A stretch of DNA of 64,000 nt from Oscillatoria nigro-viridis PCC 7112 (GTDB lineage: Bacteria > Cyanobacteriota > Cyanobacteriia > Cyanobacteriales > Microcoleaceae), in NCBI RefSeq assembly GCF_000317475.1, contig NC_019729.1, positions 1,378,501 through 1,442,500 of the forward strand, read 5' to 3'. Shown here piece after piece: positions 8,421 through 16,416 of the stretch (positions are counted from its first letter, which is position 1; every line of letters begins with the position of its first letter). Under the pieces are notes generated by a model. It worked only from the letters and a program-made list of their open reading frames with translations, was not told the origin of the DNA and ran no database searches. A program made the translations under genes and the position numbers.

Positions 8421-9164
8421 TTAGATGCTGTCAGGATCGATGTTCAATTCGCGCAGTTTGGCGGCTAAACGTTCGGCTTTTTGAGCTTCTTGTTCGGCCC
8501 GCTGCGAGGCTTCTTCTGCCCGCTGCGAGGCTTCTTCTGCACGCTGAAATTGTTGTTCTGCACGCTGAAATTGTTGTTCTGCCCGCCGTCGCTCTAATTC
8601 TCGCTGTTCATCTAATTCGGAATAGGAAAGAAACTTTTGTCCATCAGGTCGATAAATTTCTAAACCTTCCGATTCCAACTCAAACCGCACTCCCAATCTT
8701 GGACTTCTCCAGCCCTCCATCGGTTCAATTACTTCTAAGATTCCCTCAAGTCTTTGCCAGCCTTCTAATTCATTTGTTTCGGGATCGTAAAGGTAATACT
8801 CCTCAACTCCATGACGCTGGTAAAATGAAAGTTTCTTATTCATTTTGGTTTGGCTGTCGTTGTGGGAGCGAATCTCAAACACGACTTGAGGAGCAAGATT
8901 TTCCTCTCGATGTTGTATATAGGAACGCCGATCGCCCTTTGGCCTCCCAAATACCACCATTACATCGGGCGCTTGAGAAATATCTGGTCTACCTTCAACT
9001 GGATACCACAGTAAATCGGCGGCTATAAACACGTTTTGGTCATCTTTGAACAGTGACTCGCAACCTTCTTTGATTGTGACAATTAATTTGTATTGAATTG
9101 TGCTATCTGCCATCGGTTGACCGTCGCTGGAGGGATAAATGATTTCTTCGGTTGAGAGTTGCAT
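8421..9164 (-). CDS. Uma2 (DUF820) family protein with coiled-coil tail
   Basis: The protein is 247 aa from the ATG at 9164, which has a GGAG about 9 nt upstream. An in-frame extension to 9242 is probably not translated. It carries the Uma2/DUF820 PD-(D/E)xK-like fold found in many copies in cyanobacteria: ISQAPDVMVVFG (second-strand aspartate) and APQVVFEIRSHND (E-x-R in place of the usual E-x-x-S). YYLYDPETNELEGW follows. The C-terminal ~60 residues are heptad repeats of QRAEEASQRAEE type, predicted to be a coiled coil, ending LRELNIDPDSI, which is common to this subfamily. Nuclease function is inferred from fold only; the physiological role is unknown. Confidence 0.8.
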   Translation of the reverse strand: MQLSTEEIIYPSSDGQPMADSTIQYKLIVTIKEGCESLFKDDQNVFIAADLLWYPVEGRPDISQAPDVMVVFGRPKGDRRSYIQHREENLAPQVVFEIRSHNDSQTKMNKKLSFYQRHGVEEYYLYDPETNELEGWQRLEGILEVIEPMEGWRSPRLGVRFELESEGLEIYRPDGQKFLSYSELDEQRELERRRAEQQFQRAEQQFQRAEEASQRAEEASQRAEQEAQKAERLAAKLRELNIDPDSI

Positions 9165-9262
9165 AGCGGTTGTCTCCGAGAAGTATCTCAGCTTAATTAT
9201 ACTATTGTTTGAAGCAGCTACCCGCGCCGGAAACCGCAACAAAATATCTAGTAACGAAATAT

Positions 9263-9859
9263 TTAAAATAGCGAGCAGCGGCGCTTCAAAGCTGCTTGTA
9301 AAAGAGTGTTGTACAGTTTTTCCTTAACAGTATAAGCTCCGAATCTTTCCAAGTGCGGATTGTTCATTTGAGCGTCGAAAAGTAGATAAGATCGATCGCG
9401 CAATCTCTCCACCAACTTCACCATCGCCACCTTAGAACCCTCGGGAATTCGGTAAAACATCGACTCCCCAATAAACGCACCGCCGATCGACAATCCGAGA
9501 ATACCGCCCGCCAATTCGTCCCCGCACCAAGTCTCGAAGCTGTAAGCCCAACCGGCCTCATACAAACCCCAGTAAATCTGCTTGAGCTGCTTAGAAATCC
9601 AAGTCGTTTCGCGATCGGCACAACCCTCAACCACCGCCCCAAAATCGCGGTTCACAGCCACCGAAAACCGATTTTGATTGAGTTGGCGGCGCAGGGATTT
9701 CGGATAGGTAAATCTTTCATCCAGGGGAATCAGCGCCCGCTGACGGCTCGAATACCACCCCAAACTTTCCTCCCCGTCATTTGCCATCAAGAAATAGCCT
9801 TGCGCGTATCCTTGTATAATTGTCGGTATATCATATTGCATATATTTATCAGTTGTCAT
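9263..9859 (-). CDS. aat: Leucyl/phenylalanyl-tRNA-protein transferase
   Basis: The protein is 198 aa, the compact form usual in cyanobacteria. It transfers Leu or Phe from aminoacyl-tRNA to N-terminal Lys or Arg of proteins, creating type 2 N-degrons for ClpS-ClpAP. Characteristic motifs are QGYAQGYFLMA near the N-terminus, WYSSRQRALIPL, the SVAVNRDFGAVVEGCADR segment, TWI, Y..L...G.A.S.E.W and GGILGLSIGGAFIGESMFY (about 117-135). FDAQMNNPHLERFGA follows. All main family signatures are present. It is divergent from the next small gene, with 46 bp between starts. Confidence 0.93.
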   Translation of the reverse strand: MTTDKYMQYDIPTIIQGYAQGYFLMANDGEESLGWYSSRQRALIPLDERFTYPKSLRRQLNQNRFSVAVNRDFGAVVEGCADRETTWISKQLKQIYWGLYEAGWAYSFETWCGDELAGGILGLSIGGAFIGESMFYRIPEGSKVAMVKLVERLRDRSYLLFDAQMNNPHLERFGAYTVKEKLYNTLLQAALKRRCSLF

Positions 9860-9905
9860 TTCTCAGTTAACTTTTCAAAGTCAACATTAGCAATTAGGAA
9901 TAATC

Positions 9906-10235
9906 ATGTCTGAAACCATCGAACCTATTACCTTACCGCCCGCCAAAAACCCCGAACAAGAAGGCCAATGGCTCCAAGAAACGCTGCTGGCATGGCTAGA
10001 TTCCGAGTTTATCCCAGAAGCAGCCAACCAGCAAATAGCTAAAAGAGCTGCCCAAATCTATGTCCGCCAGCGCATGGAAGGCGAAAATGACGTGGGCAGC
10101 CTCGTAATTGCGATCGTCACCGAAATGCAGGCTTATGATTTTTCTAAAAGCTTCTACGGCGAATTTGCGATCGCCAATGCCGTCAGCGACTTGTTACTCG
10201 AAAGTCTCGGCATCGATAAATGCTGCGGTCAGTGA
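9906..10235 (+). CDS. Conserved hypothetical protein, 109 aa
   Basis: I do not recognise a named family. It is a small acidic soluble protein, mostly helical, with no signal peptide or membrane segment. It starts at an ATG 46 bp from the divergent aat start and uses codons like its neighbours, including HIP1-derived GCGATCGC. The sequence (PEQEGQWLQETLLAWLDSEF, later IYVRQRMEGENDVGSLVIAI) has the look of a cyanobacterial conserved protein. The C-terminus ends in a Cys pair (KCCGQ). Coding nature is supported by ordinary composition and a clean start; function unknown. Confidence 0.7.
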   Translation: MSETIEPITLPPAKNPEQEGQWLQETLLAWLDSEFIPEAANQQIAKRAAQIYVRQRMEGENDVGSLVIAIVTEMQAYDFSKSFYGEFAIANAVSDLLLESLGIDKCCGQ

Positions 10236-10342
10236 AGCAAGAAGGAGGAAAATTTAACTCATAAGTCTGAAACAAAAATCAACCCCAAACCTAATCCTGC
10301 CGATTAATTGTGAGTTTTTTTCTTCCTTCTTCCTTCTTCCTG

Positions 10343-10387
10343 ACATCCGTTACATCCGTTACATCCGTTACATCCGTTACATCCGTT
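10343..10387. repeat. Five tandem copies of the 9-mer ACATCCGTT
   Basis: Exact 9-bp units start at 10343, 10352, 10361, 10370 and 10379, followed by a degenerate partial copy (AGAATCCGTT). They lie between the convergent ends of the 109-aa gene and rpsN, just after a TTCTTCC-rich stretch. Probably a slippage-prone microsatellite. Confidence 0.9.
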
Positions 10388-10423
10388 ACAGAATCCGTTG
10401 CCGAACTTCCTTCTTCCTTCGTG

Positions 10424-10726
10424 CTACCAGCTAGACTTCACAACACCGGGCAAAAGACCTTCGTGAGCCATTTCTCGCATCATGTTGCGAGACAGTCCGA
10501 AGTCACGATAGTAACCTCTGGGCCGTCCAGTTGCCCAGCAGCGGTTCCGCAAGCGAGTCCGCGAACTGCTGCGGGGTAGCTGTTGCAGTTGGCGGTGAAT
10601 CGCCATTTTGTCCATCTGATTGCTAGCTTGGTCAAACTGCTCTTTCAGGTCTTCCCGCTTGTCGGCGTACTTGTCTACGAGTCTCTGGCGCTTTTTCTCG
10701 CGCTCGACCATGCTCTTTTTAGCCAT
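10424..10726 (-). CDS. rpsN: 30S ribosomal protein S14
   Basis: At 100 aa this is the long, zinc-free S14 type found in cyanobacteria and chloroplasts. [16 protein letters not shown] at the start, [32 protein letters not shown] in the middle (split here by conserved Arg/Gly positions) and the [11 protein letters not shown] end match the family. It assembles near the 3' domain of 16S rRNA in the small-subunit head. It is a stand-alone gene, as is common in cyanobacteria. The 43-bp repeat array starts about 100 bp upstream of its start codon, so the promoter must lie in 10727-10825. Confidence 0.97.
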   Translation of the reverse strand: MAKKSMVEREKKRQRLVDKYADKREDLKEQFDQASNQMDKMAIHRQLQQLPRSSSRTRLRNRCWATGRPRGYYRDFGLSRNMMREMAHEGLLPGVVKSSW

Positions 10727-10824
10727 AATCTGTTGATATCCTTAGATTAATCACAATCTACTATTGTACTATATTTTGGTGATTTCGGATCGCTTTTATT
10801 TGAATTATTTCTTTTGTCAACAAG

Positions 10825-11453
10825 ATTTTTAGCAACAGGCAAGATGCCTGTTCCACAATCACTCAACATTTTTAGCAACAGGCAAGATGCCTGTTCCACA
10901 ATCACTCAACATTTTTAGCAACAGGCAAGATGCCTGTTCCACAATCACTCAACATTTTTAGCAACAGGCAAGATGCCTGTTCCACAATCACTCAACATTT
11001 TTAGCAACAGGCAAGATGCCTGTTCCACAATAGCTCAACATTTTTAGCAACAGGCAAGATGCCTGTTCCACAATCACTCAACATTTTTAGCAACAGGCAA
11101 GATGCCTGTTCCACAATAGCTCAACATTTTTAGCAACAGGCAAGATGCCTGTTCCACAATCACTCAACATTTTTAGCAACAGGCAAGATGCCTGTTCCAC
11201 AATCACTCAACATTTTTAGCAACAGGCAAGATGCCTGTTCCACAATAGCTCAACATTTTTAGCAACAGGCAAGATGCCTGTTCCACAATCACTCAACATT
11301 TTTAGCAACAGGCATCTTGCCTGTTCCACAATAGCTCAACATTTTTAGCAACAGGCATCTTGCCTGTTCCACAATCACTCAACATTTTTAGCAACAGGCA
11401 TCTTGCCTGTTCCACAATCACTCAACATTTTTAGCAACAGGCATCTTGCCTGT
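10825..11453. repeat. Array of 15 tandem 43-bp units, each with a palindromic core
   Basis: The unit contains AACAGGCA-NNN-TGCCTGTT flanked by TCCACAATCACTCAACATTT-type spacer. Palindromes begin every 43 bp from 10835 to 11437, giving 15 copies. Copies 1-11 carry loop AGA and copies 12-15 carry loop TCT, which is the same stem-loop in the opposite orientation inside unchanged spacers. Spacers alternate between ATCACTC and ATAGCTC. Because 43 is not a multiple of 3 and stops occur in every frame, the array is non-coding. The spacers are near identical, so it is not a CRISPR. It fills the gap between rpsN and nth. Confidence 0.97.
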
Positions 11454-11473
11454 ACTTAACCTTGGTGCAACAC

Positions 11474-12118
11474 CTAACTATTAGCAGAAGGGCACAAATC
11501 TGCAAGTTTGCAAATATTGCAAGCCGGATTTCTCGCATTACAAACTGCCCTGCCGTGATAAACCAACCGAATCGACCAATTTTCCCAATCCGGCTGCGGC
11601 AACAATATCATCAAATCCCGCTCGATCCTTGTAGGATCGGTATGTTCGGTCAATCCCAACCGCTGACTCAAACGTTTGACGTGAGTGTCTACGGTCACGC
11701 CCATATTAATACCAAAAGCGTGGGCGAGAACGACATTAGCAGTTTTGCGGGCAACTCCGGGCAATTCTAGCAGCAGTTCCATCCGCTGCGGCACTTGATT
11801 GTTAAATTTATTGACGATCGCCTGACAAGCACCTTTAATATTTTTAGACTTATTCCGGTAGAAACCAGTCGATCGCACGAGACTTTCGAGTTCTTCTATA
11901 TCAGCATTTGCCAAAGCCACCGCATCGGGGAAACGCTTAAACAAAGCCGGCGTTACCAAATTTACTCGATCGTCCGTACACTGAGCCGAAAGAATCGTCG
12001 CCACCAGCAACTGCACGGGAGTTTCGTAGTTGAGAGTACAAGGAGCTTCTGGATAGAGGCGTTTGAGGCGAATCAGAATTTCGAGCGATCGTTGTTTTAA
12101 ACTTAACTTTTTAATCAT
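11474..12118 (-). CDS. nth: Endonuclease III
   Basis: The 214-aa DNA glycosylase/AP lyase removes oxidised pyrimidines in base-excision repair. The helix-hairpin-helix LPGVARKTANVVLAHAFG holds the catalytic Lys. The downstream VDTHVKRLSQRLGL carries the catalytic Asp. The [4Fe-4S] loop CNARNPACNICKLADLC shows the C-x6-C-x2-C-x5-C pattern near the C-terminus. Length and start are standard. Transcription runs toward the 43-bp repeat array, whose palindromes may act as its terminator. Confidence 0.96.
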   Translation of the reverse strand: MIKKLSLKQRSLEILIRLKRLYPEAPCTLNYETPVQLLVATILSAQCTDDRVNLVTPALFKRFPDAVALANADIEELESLVRSTGFYRNKSKNIKGACQAIVNKFNNQVPQRMELLLELPGVARKTANVVLAHAFGINMGVTVDTHVKRLSQRLGLTEHTDPTRIERDLMILLPQPDWENWSIRLVYHGRAVCNARNPACNICKLADLCPSANS

Positions 12119-12199
12119 TAGTCAGCAGTCATTAGTCATTAGTCAGTAATCATATTATGTCCGGTCGATTCCCTCCGCTTCGCTTCGCCCGAAATCTGG

Positions 12200-12264
12200 T
12201 AGGGGCGGGTAAACCTGCCAATATCTGCCAACAATCTCCAATCTCAAAAACCCGCCCGGCCGGG
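12200..12264. repeat. Shortened fold-back repeat
   Basis: TAGGGGCGGGTAAACC (from 12200) pairs imperfectly with AAAACCCGCCC (12247-12257). It is a short version of the 714-884 element. The rest of the 12119-12482 gap holds ATTAGTCATTAGTCA-type short repeats and TTCCTTCTTCC runs, with no gene seen. Confidence 0.65.
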
Positions 12265-12482
12265 ATATTACGGTCAATCGATCGGACTAGATATCAGTAG
12301 TCATTAGTCATTTATTATTGGTTTTTAACTGCTTCCCAGGCAGGACCGGGGAACCCATAACCAGAGGCTATACCTCGCTGGCGTAGGAAAAAAGAAGAGG
12401 GAAAAATAGGAAAATATGAAAACGGAAAACTAGACATAATTCTTCCTTATTCCTTCTTCCTTCTTCCTTGTTCCTTCATTTA

Positions 12483-13577
12483 CTATTGCATGAAATTTCG
12501 CAAATCAAACCCAGCCAAATTAGCAGTATCGCGAATAATCAAGAAAACTCCCAAACCCAGCAACAACACCAAACCAGTCTGCATAAAATTTTCCTGAATG
12601 CGGTTCGGCAGAGGCTTGCCCCGCAGTCCTTCTATGAACAGAAAAGCTAGCTGGCCGCCATCTAAAGCAGGTAAAGGCAAGATATTAATCACAGCCAAAT
12701 TGATGCTAATTAGCACAGCATACTGAAACAAACTCGCAGCATCCGATTTGGCAATACCTGCACCAATCGCCACAATCGCCACAGGCCCGGACAACTTGTC
12801 GGCAGTTTGGCTGAAATTGCTAAATAACTGCCCAAAACCTTGAACCGTCAGCACCACAATCCGCTCAAATTCTGTAGCGGCCTTGCTAAACGCCTCTACA
12901 ATTGGGGCCCTCTGCCGCACCACAGTGCCGTTAGAAGTTAGCTGCACGCCAATGCGACCTTTGCCGTCGGGCGACTCTTCAGGAATTACAGTCACCACAA
13001 ATTTTTGTTCTTGGCGCTGAATTTCCAAAGCTAGGGGTTGGTTGGGATGATCTTGGATTGCTGTGACCAATAATTTGATTGCTTCGCCGGAAGCGCCCAA
13101 TTCCTTGCCGTCAACAGACAGAACAACGTCGCCCGATCGAATTCCCGCTTGTTTCGCGGCCGAACTGACTTCGGCGGCGACTTCGGGGACTTTAACTCCC
13201 GGTAGGTAGTTCATTTGTGCAGCGCCGACAGTGCTCAATTGCACTACCAGCAGGAAATAAGCAAAAATTAAGTTGGCAATTACCCCTGCACTAATGACGA
13301 TCGCCCGATCGAGCACGGGGCGATTTTTGAGCAAATTCGGGTCATTTGGGGGAATTGTACTGTCGGGATCGTCGTCCGGGAAACCCACGAAACCTCCCAG
13401 GGGAAAGGCGCGGAGGGCGTATTCAGTTTCCGGGCCTTGGTACTTCCACAGGATGGGCCCGAAACCGATGGAGAAGCGGTTGACGTGGATGTGTTGAAGT
13501 CTCGCCGCCAGGAAGTGGCCGAGTTCGTGAACGACAATCAAGATACCTAAAACTGCGATCGCTGCCAAAACTGACAT
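12483..13577 (-). CDS. rseP: RseP-like site-2 protease (M50 zinc metallopeptidase)
   Basis: The protein is 364 aa from the ATG at 13577; a GTG 18 bp upstream is also possible. The family cleaves membrane-spanning substrates such as anti-sigma factors. The first membrane helix carries the zinc motif HELGH (17-21), followed by GPILWKYQGPETEYALRAFPLGGFVGFPDDDP, which is typical of cyanobacterial and plastid members. A PDZ domain covers about 125-205 (AGIRSGDVVLSVDGKEL). The third zinc ligand is in NILPLPALDGGQ, and two more membrane helices follow. All catalytic residues are present. Which sigma or anti-sigma pair it serves cannot be read from the neighbourhood. Confidence 0.92.
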   Translation of the reverse strand: MSVLAAIAVLGILIVVHELGHFLAARLQHIHVNRFSIGFGPILWKYQGPETEYALRAFPLGGFVGFPDDDPDSTIPPNDPNLLKNRPVLDRAIVISAGVIANLIFAYFLLVVQLSTVGAAQMNYLPGVKVPEVAAEVSSAAKQAGIRSGDVVLSVDGKELGASGEAIKLLVTAIQDHPNQPLALEIQRQEQKFVVTVIPEESPDGKGRIGVQLTSNGTVVRQRAPIVEAFSKAATEFERIVVLTVQGFGQLFSNFSQTADKLSGPVAIVAIGAGIAKSDAASLFQYAVLISINLAVINILPLPALDGGQLAFLFIEGLRGKPLPNRIQENFMQTGLVLLLGLGVFLIIRDTANLAGFDLRNFMQ

Positions 13578-13831
13578 GAATGATTCCACTAACACTTTTA
13601 CTGGACTTTGATTTATTTTAATATCTTTTTAATATCGGTGGCTTCAGAGGGACAATTTTCAGTCAAACTGGAAGGTGGTGTTTTTGCCGGAAGTCCCAGG
13701 TCGTGCGATCGACCCGACGCTGCCAAACCGATCGCGCGATCGTACCTGAGTTTACCTCTAAAACCCATTCCCATTACCAATTCCCTATTACAAATTACCC
13801 ATTACCAATTCCCAGTTACCCATTCGCCATT

Positions 13832-14539
13832 ATGAAAGACACTTCTTTGAATATTATCGCTATTTCTATCTTTGCCATCACCGTTTCAATATTGTTGGGG
13901 CCCCTATTCAACTTGCCCGAAGCCGTACCTGCGATCGCCACTTTTTGCCTGTTGGGGCTAGCCACCCTTGACAGTTTCCAGTGGCAAGGTCAAGGCGGTA
14001 CTATTTTATTAGATTGGCTGGGGGGAACTTCCAAAGAAAAGCGCGATCGTATCCTTCACCACGAAGCCGGACACTTCCTAGTCGCGTACCTGTTGGGAAT
14101 TCCCGTAACCAGCTACGCCCTCAACGCTTGGGAAGCCTTTAAACAAGGCCAAACCGCCCAAGGCGGCGTCCGATTTGAAGACGAACAATTAGCATCCCAA
14201 CTCCAAAATGGCACTCTTTCCGCCCAACTTTTAGACCAATACTGCACCGTGTGGATGGCCGGAATAGTCGCCGAAAAATTTGTTTACGGCAGTGCAGAAG
14301 GAGGAGCAGAAGACCGCACAAAAATTAGTGCAATTTTAACACAACTGCGCCGTCCCAGTTCCGAGATTCAACTCAAACAAAACTGGGGTTTGCTGCGAGC
14401 CAAAAACCTGCTAGAAAGCCACAAATCAGCTTACGAAGCCCTAGTAGCAGCAATGGAAAATAGAGCAACTGTTGCCGAATGCTGCGACATAATCCAGCAA
14501 AATTTACAGGAAAAAGATGACGCACTCTTGCCTTATTAA
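13832..14539 (+). CDS. M41-like (FtsH-type) membrane peptidase without AAA domain
   Basis: The protein is 235 aa from the ATG at 13832. The open frame upstream to 13703 is made of ATTACCAATT-type repeats and is unlikely to be translated. Two membrane helices (about 6-24 and 33-48) precede HHEAGH (77-81 carries the HEAGH zinc motif), as in the FtsH peptidase domain. A distal acidic stretch, AEGGAEDR, resembles the FtsH third-ligand region. There is no Walker A/B AAA+ module. Such short FtsH-peptidase relatives are conserved in cyanobacteria and plants but I cannot assign a substrate. It is divergent from rseP, making a local pair of membrane zinc peptidases. Confidence 0.75.
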   Translation: MKDTSLNIIAISIFAITVSILLGPLFNLPEAVPAIATFCLLGLATLDSFQWQGQGGTILLDWLGGTSKEKRDRILHHEAGHFLVAYLLGIPVTSYALNAWEAFKQGQTAQGGVRFEDEQLASQLQNGTLSAQLLDQYCTVWMAGIVAEKFVYGSAEGGAEDRTKISAILTQLRRPSSEIQLKQNWGLLRAKNLLESHKSAYEALVAAMENRATVAECCDIIQQNLQEKDDALLPY

Positions 14540-14620
14540 TCCGGCTCGTCTCGAGATTTATAACACCAAAAACTTGCCTATCAACCGAGTTTAAGAGCGT
14601 ATTATAGGGATGAAAAATTC

Positions 14621-15172
14621 ATGTCAGAACCCAAAATTTTCCCAACAACACTGCAAACAGCGAACCCAAATACAGAAAAATTGTTGTGGCTGTTCGGTTT
14701 CCGGATCGACCCCAGCACCGAAATACCAAATCTATATACTCTAATTGTCTATGGAGAACAAGAGCCGCCCTTAGTAGCCGGCGGTCAACTTGTATTTTTT
14801 ACCCGTCCAGAACTAGCGATTAACGCTCTCCAATTGTGCAATATCGATGTCAGCGAACTGGGAAAGCCACCCACACAAATAGACGCTATTTGCGACATTG
14901 CAGAAACGCTGTACTTGCTCGATGCCGAAGATTTTGACGAATCAGCTACTATCCTCAACTGTTTGAACGCACTTTTCGATTTAGTGAAAGCTACTTTAAT
15001 ACCGATGCCAACTGAATACAAGCGCATACTTTATGATTTTGCAGACCATTTGAATATTGAGGAAGAGTTTGCAAGTTTTTTAGACGCAGAAGATATTCAG
15101 CGATCGGAAATTGTCAATGCCATTTTGTGGTGTGTGGGAGCAATTACAGCTAAATCTAGATTGCTGACCTAA
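14621..15172 (+). CDS. Hypothetical protein, 183 aa
   Basis: I do not recognise the family. It is acidic and soluble, with no signal peptide. The N-terminal half is probably alpha/beta (LLWLFGFRIDP, TLIVYGEQEPPLVAGGQLVFF). The C-terminal half is helical and rich in Asp/Glu (LYLLDAEDFDESATILNCLNALFDLVK, FASFLDAEDIQRSEIVNAILW). The ATG at 14621 follows 81 bp after the peptidase gene. Composition and codon use match neighbours, so it is probably a real gene. The following TTTAGAT repeat ends the unit. Confidence 0.6.
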   Translation: MSEPKIFPTTLQTANPNTEKLLWLFGFRIDPSTEIPNLYTLIVYGEQEPPLVAGGQLVFFTRPELAINALQLCNIDVSELGKPPTQIDAICDIAETLYLLDAEDFDESATILNCLNALFDLVKATLIPMPTEYKRILYDFADHLNIEEEFASFLDAEDIQRSEIVNAILWCVGAITAKSRLLT

Positions 15173-15175
15173 CAA

Positions 15176-15213
15176 TTTTAGATTTTAGATTTTAGATTTT
15201 AGATTTTAGATTG
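15176..15213. repeat. Heptameric TTTAGAT short tandem repeat
   Basis: About five tandem TTTAGAT units. The same heptamer array (either strand) recurs near 21580-21600, 32993-33016, 35586-35619, 47420-47450, 58955-58980, 62178-62205 and 62260-62350, almost always just after a stop codon or in front of a start. This fits the STRR class known from filamentous cyanobacteria. Confidence 0.9.
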
Positions 15214-15357
15214 GGGATTTTGGATTTAAAGTAGTCCCGGACTATACCAAAGAAACCGGGTTTTTTACCATTGTTAAAGTCTATTATCCAGTATTTTGAT
15301 AAAAAAACGGTTTCGGCCTTTAGGATAATAGATAATATCGCCAAAAGAAATTGTGCA

Positions 15358-15916
15358 ATGACTGTAACAGATTTACGCTTGTGGACTGTAGACGAATACC
15401 GCCGCATGACCGAAACAGGCATTCTCAATCCCGATGAACGAGTCGAATTAATTGACGGGCAAATTATTTCAAGCAGTGCAAAAAATCCTCCCCACGCAGC
15501 AACTAACCTCTGTGCAGCCGACTATCTCAGAAATCTGCTGGCAGGACTTGCTTTAATTCGCATCCAAGACCCGGTTACTCTAAGTATAAATTCAGAACCA
15601 GAACCGGATATTGCTGAGCGTGCAAATTGACCCTCGGCTGTACCAAGATTGTCATCCCGCACCAGACAATATTTTCTTATTAATAGAAATAGCTGACACG
15701 ACTTTAGAAACAGACCGCAAGCGGAAAGCAACGGCTTATGCTAAGGCGGGAATTACTGATTATTGGATACTTGATGTTAACACGCGGCAAGTTTATGTTT
15801 TTCGCGAACCGGGCGAGGCAAACTACCGACAAGAAACAGTATTTAATGAAGATGATGTTTTGTCAATGCTGGTCTTTCCCGAAATAGAAGTTCAGATTTC
15901 GCAACTGTTTCCTTAA
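15358..15916 (+). pseudogene. Uma2 (DUF820) family gene broken by a frameshift
   Basis: The first frame from the ATG at 15358 gives a normal Uma2 N-terminus (WTVDEYRRMTETGILNPDERVELIDG) and ends ...NSEPEPDIAERAN-stop just after 15627. The rest of the family (IDPRLYQDCHPAPDNIFLLIEIADTTLETDRKRKA, then YWILDVNTRQVYVFREP, ending at 15916) continues in the next frame. The break is near 15611-15620, where the expected PDIAVV-like strand becomes ERAN, fitting loss of a few bases. The catalytic-type aspartate (EPEPDIA) and E-I-A-D-T-T segment are in different frames. It is likely inactive unless the assembly has an error here. Confidence 0.85.
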
Positions 15917-15921
15917 GTCTG

Positions 15922-15985
15922 TGGGCGGCGGGTTGATCGATATCTTTAGCTACCGATCGATATTTCGGGTACAACCCGCCCCTGG
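15922..15985. repeat. Short inverted repeat after Uma2 pseudogene
   Basis: GGGCGGCGGGTTGATCGATA on the left and a TATTTCGGGTACAACCCGCC segment on the right form an imperfect stem with ATCGATATC...CGATCGATAT inside it. It belongs to the G-rich intergenic repeats of this window and may terminate the pseudogene transcript. Confidence 0.5.
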
Positions 15986-16101
15986 TATGGTGCGTAGCTG
16001 CTAGATTTTAGAGCTTGGAAAGTAGATTATCTGTGGCGGCGCACCCTACGGTATCTACGGGTATTGTGTATATTGATATCGCTCGAATTACCACCACGTT
16101 G

Positions 16102-16266
16102 TAGGGGCGGATTCACAAACCATACATAACAATGACCGACAATTCATATAAACCAGCCCCCACCCCACCGTAAATCTGAACGTACATTTGGCTTGGAAAG
16201 TTGGGTGGGGGCTGGTTTTTGAGATTGTTTGTTTTGGGGCGATTATTGTTGGTGAACCCGCCCCTA
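16102..16266. repeat. Fold-back (MITE-like) element, 165 bp
   Basis: TAGGGGCGGATTCACAAA (16102-16119) is inverted at 16249-16266 (TTGGTGAACCCGCCCCTA) with two mismatches. An inner pair, AACCAGCCCCCACCCCACC and TTGGGTGGGGGCTGGTT, repeats the nested layout of the 714-884 copy, with diverged loops. It lies between the Uma2 pseudogene and the symporter gene. The remaining 15986-16101 and 16267-16416 hold GGCGCACCCTAC-type fragments and no gene. Confidence 0.85.
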
Positions 16267-16416
16267 CAAATCTATCAATTCCAAATTCTCAATTATCAAT
16301 TACCAAGTTGTCACAATCGTCCCGATCGCTACAAAAAACTTAGTATTAGGGCGTAGCGTGAGTTATACTCCTACTGGAAAGACTGTGACTGCCAAAAAAT
16401 CTCGAAATCAAAGTTT

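Noticed and set aside
10825-11453. CRISPR array
   Set aside because: Units are near identical over their full 43 bp with no unique spacers, and no cas genes are present.
13703-13831. N-terminal extension of the M41-like peptidase
   Set aside because: The extra 43 codons consist of ATTACCAATTCCC-type intergenic repeats and precede a good ATG followed by a membrane helix.
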